Origin: Bacillota bacterium | Lineage (GTDB): Bacteria; Bacillota; Clostridia; Peptostreptococcales; Anaerovoracaceae | Assembly (NCBI GenBank): GCA_016302925.1 | Contig: JAEDMR010000123.1 | Location: 1 to 5,941, forward strand | Length of the DNA stretch: 5,941 nt | Direction of reading: 5' to 3' | Shown: piece by piece, positions 4,643-5,941 of the stretch | Numbering within the stretch: position 1 is the stretch's first letter | Layout: the number at the start of each line of letters is the position of its first letter | The notes under the pieces: generated by a model | Databases searched by the model: none | What the model saw: only the letters and a program-made list of their open reading frames with translations | Told to the model about the DNA's origin: nothing | Position numbers and translations under genes: made by a program

Positions 4643-5941
4643 TTTGCAGTATTTGAATCAATTACCGGCTGGCTCTGGGGTCTGCCGCTGCTGATCACCA
4701 TTCTGGTAACCGGAATTTATCTGACGGTACGCACGGGGTTCTTCCAGTTCCGCCATTTCGGTTATATCGTGAAAAACATGTTCAGCAAAGAGAGCCGTAC
4801 CGGCGGCGGGGACGATGGAAAAAATCTGACACCTTTTCAGGCAATTTCCGTGGCCATCGGCGGAACCGTAGGCGTATCCAATATGTCCGGTGTTGCTACA
4901 GCCATTGCAACCGGTGGTCCGGGAGCACTGTTCTGGCTCTGGGTTGCAGCACTGCTTGCCATGATTATCAAGATGTGCGAGGTAACACTGGGTGTATATT
5001 ACAGACAGAAAAATGAAGACGGTACTTATATCGGCGGACCGACGTTCTATATGCAAAAGGGTCTGGGTGAGGAAAAGAAGTATGGTTTCTGGCTCATATT
5101 TGCAGTATGTTTCGGTGCCATGATCTTCAGTACCTGGTTCATCACAGCGCAGAACTACACGGTGTCGGAAGCCATCGGTTCCACGTTTGATATTCCGTTC
5201 ATTGTACCTTCCGTGATTTATGTCATTGGAATCTACATCGTAATCTTCGGAGGTATCAAAAAAGTCGGAAAGATTGCGTCTTATCTGGTACCTATCATGT
5301 GTTCCTTCTATGTGATTGGATGCCTGATCATCTTATGCAGGAATATCACAGCAATTCCGGCTGCATTCGGCCTGATTTTCAAAGGTGCATTTACCACACA
5401 GGCAGCAACCGGCGGCTTCCTGGGTGCAACGGTGGCAACTGCAATGCGGTTAGGTTTCGCACGTTCCGTATACAGTAACGAAGCAGGATGGGGTACTTCT
5501 CCGATGATCCACGCAGCGGCGAAAACGGATCATCCGGTAAAACAGGGGCTTCTGGGTGCGTTTGAAGTATTCATGGACACCATCGTCGTATGTTCCATGA
5601 CAGGCCTTGTTGTTATCGTAACCGGTTTCTGGAGTTCCGGCCTGCAGGGTGCGACGCTGACGCTGACAGCCTTTGAATCCGGAATGGGGTTCGCAGGAAG
5701 AGTACTGATTGCTTTATCCATCTTCCTGTTCGGACTGACAACGTCTACCGGATGGTTCACATACTATAGCGTCATTCTGAGACACTGGCTGAAGAACAAT
5801 GATAAGGTACTGAAAATTGCAGAAAAAATCTTCATTCTGGGGACACCGTTATGGGGTATGCTGGTTACTATTCTGAACGTATACAGCGATGGCACACCGG
5901 CACAGCTCTGGACCATCTGCGACTTTACCACCATTGTTCCT
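4640..5941 (+). CDS. AGCS-family sodium:amino acid (alanine/glycine-type) symporter, C-terminus outside window
   Basis: Open from ATG 4640 to the window edge: 434 residues with no stop. Family members are about 440-500 aa, so only the last segment is missing. It is a multi-pass inner-membrane carrier of the APC/LeuT-like fold that imports small amino acids with Na+. The family signature is visible as GGPGALFWLWVAALLA (92-107), the usual final Gly being Ala; other hallmarks are GGPTFYMQKGLG (132-143), YSNEAGWGTSP (278-288) and HAAAKTDHPVKQG (291-303). Hydrophobic spans lie near 14-29, 65-85, 94-110, 148-170, 186-205, 212-233, 305-328, 350-372 and 397-412. It is preceded by a perfect sigma-54 promoter and is divergent from a sigma-54 activator, so expression is probably inducible, perhaps by the substrate. 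Two motifs differ from the common form (GVSN for GTGN, NEAGWGTSP for NEAGMGSAP), so alanine or glycine should not be assumed as substrate. Confidence 0.93.
   Translation, partial: MFAVFESITGWLWGLPLLITILVTGIYLTVRTGFFQFRHFGYIVKNMFSKESRTGGGDDGKNLTPFQAISVAIGGTVGVSNMSGVATAIATGGPGALFWLWVAALLAMIIKMCEVTLGVYYRQKNEDGTYIGGPTFYMQKGLGEEKKYGFWLIFAVCFGAMIFSTWFITAQNYTVSEAIGSTFDIPFIVPSVIYVIGIYIVIFGGIKKVGKIASYLVPIMCSFYVIGCLIILCRNITAIPAAFGLIFKGAFTTQAATGGFLGATVATAMRLGFARSVYSNEAGWGTSPMIHAAAKTDHPVKQGLLGAFEVFMDTIVVCSMTGLVVIVTGFWSSGLQGATLTLTAFESGMGFAGRVLIALSIFLFGLTTSTGWFTYYSVILRHWLKNNDKVLKIAEKIFILGTPLWGMLVTILNVYSDGTPAQLWTICDFTTIVP

Noticed and set aside
4658..5056. Minus-strand frame of 132 codons opposite the symporter
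   Set aside because: The plus strand here encodes unmistakable AGCS motifs; the reverse frame shows no known motif and no ribosome site.
1..5941. CRISPR array, tRNA, rRNA, insertion sequence or phage gene
   Set aside because: No spaced direct repeats, cloverleaf, transposase motif or terminal repeats were seen; nearly all bases are explained by five chromosomal genes and their control regions.

Overview
The window looks like part of the chromosome of a low-to-mid-GC Firmicute, most likely an anaerobic, fermentative member of the Clostridia. This rests on the gene content (a TmcAL/YlbM-type protein beside acetate kinase and a zinc-ribbon L32), strong AGGAGG-type ribosome binding sites, textbook sigma-A promoters, and a sigma-54 activator controlling an amino-acid transporter. 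No genus can be named from the sequence alone. I see no mobile element, CRISPR array, tRNA or rRNA.

Left half (1-2447, all on +): the 3' part of tmcAL (tRNA-Met cytidine acetate ligase; 5' end outside the window), then ackA (acetate kinase, complete, 400 aa), then rpmF (ribosomal protein L32, 59 aa), closed by a strong intrinsic terminator. ackA has its own sigma-A promoter, whose -35 overlaps the tmcAL stop codon. rpmF has one consensus promoter (TTGACA-17-TATAAT) and probably a second in tandem. TmcAL uses acetate and ATP, and AckA interconverts acetate and acetyl phosphate, so both neighbours handle acetate. Phosphotransacetylase (pta), the DUF177 gene and plsX, often found around these genes in Firmicutes, are absent from the positions visible here.

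Right half (2464-5941): a divergent pair. On the minus strand is a 665-aa sigma-54 enhancer-binding protein with an N-terminal sensor region, a PAS-like domain, a complete AAA+ core including GAFTGA, and a winged-helix-like C-terminus where a Fis-type HTH would be usual. On the plus strand is an AGCS-family sodium:alanine/glycine-type symporter, cut by the window end after 434 codons. The symporter is preceded by a perfect -24/-12 sigma-54 promoter (TGGCACG-N4-TTGCT). Between the two genes lies a perfect 9-bp inverted repeat with a 10-nt spacer, about 77-104 nt upstream of the predicted symporter start site. It is a good candidate enhancer, and it overlaps the likely -10 of the regulator, which suggests autoregulation.

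The most interesting content is this self-contained module: an uncharacterised sensor/activator, its probable operator, a sigma-54 promoter and an amino-acid:sodium symporter with altered signature motifs. The component families are known. The signal sensed, the substrate and the DNA-binding mode are not evident from the sequence.
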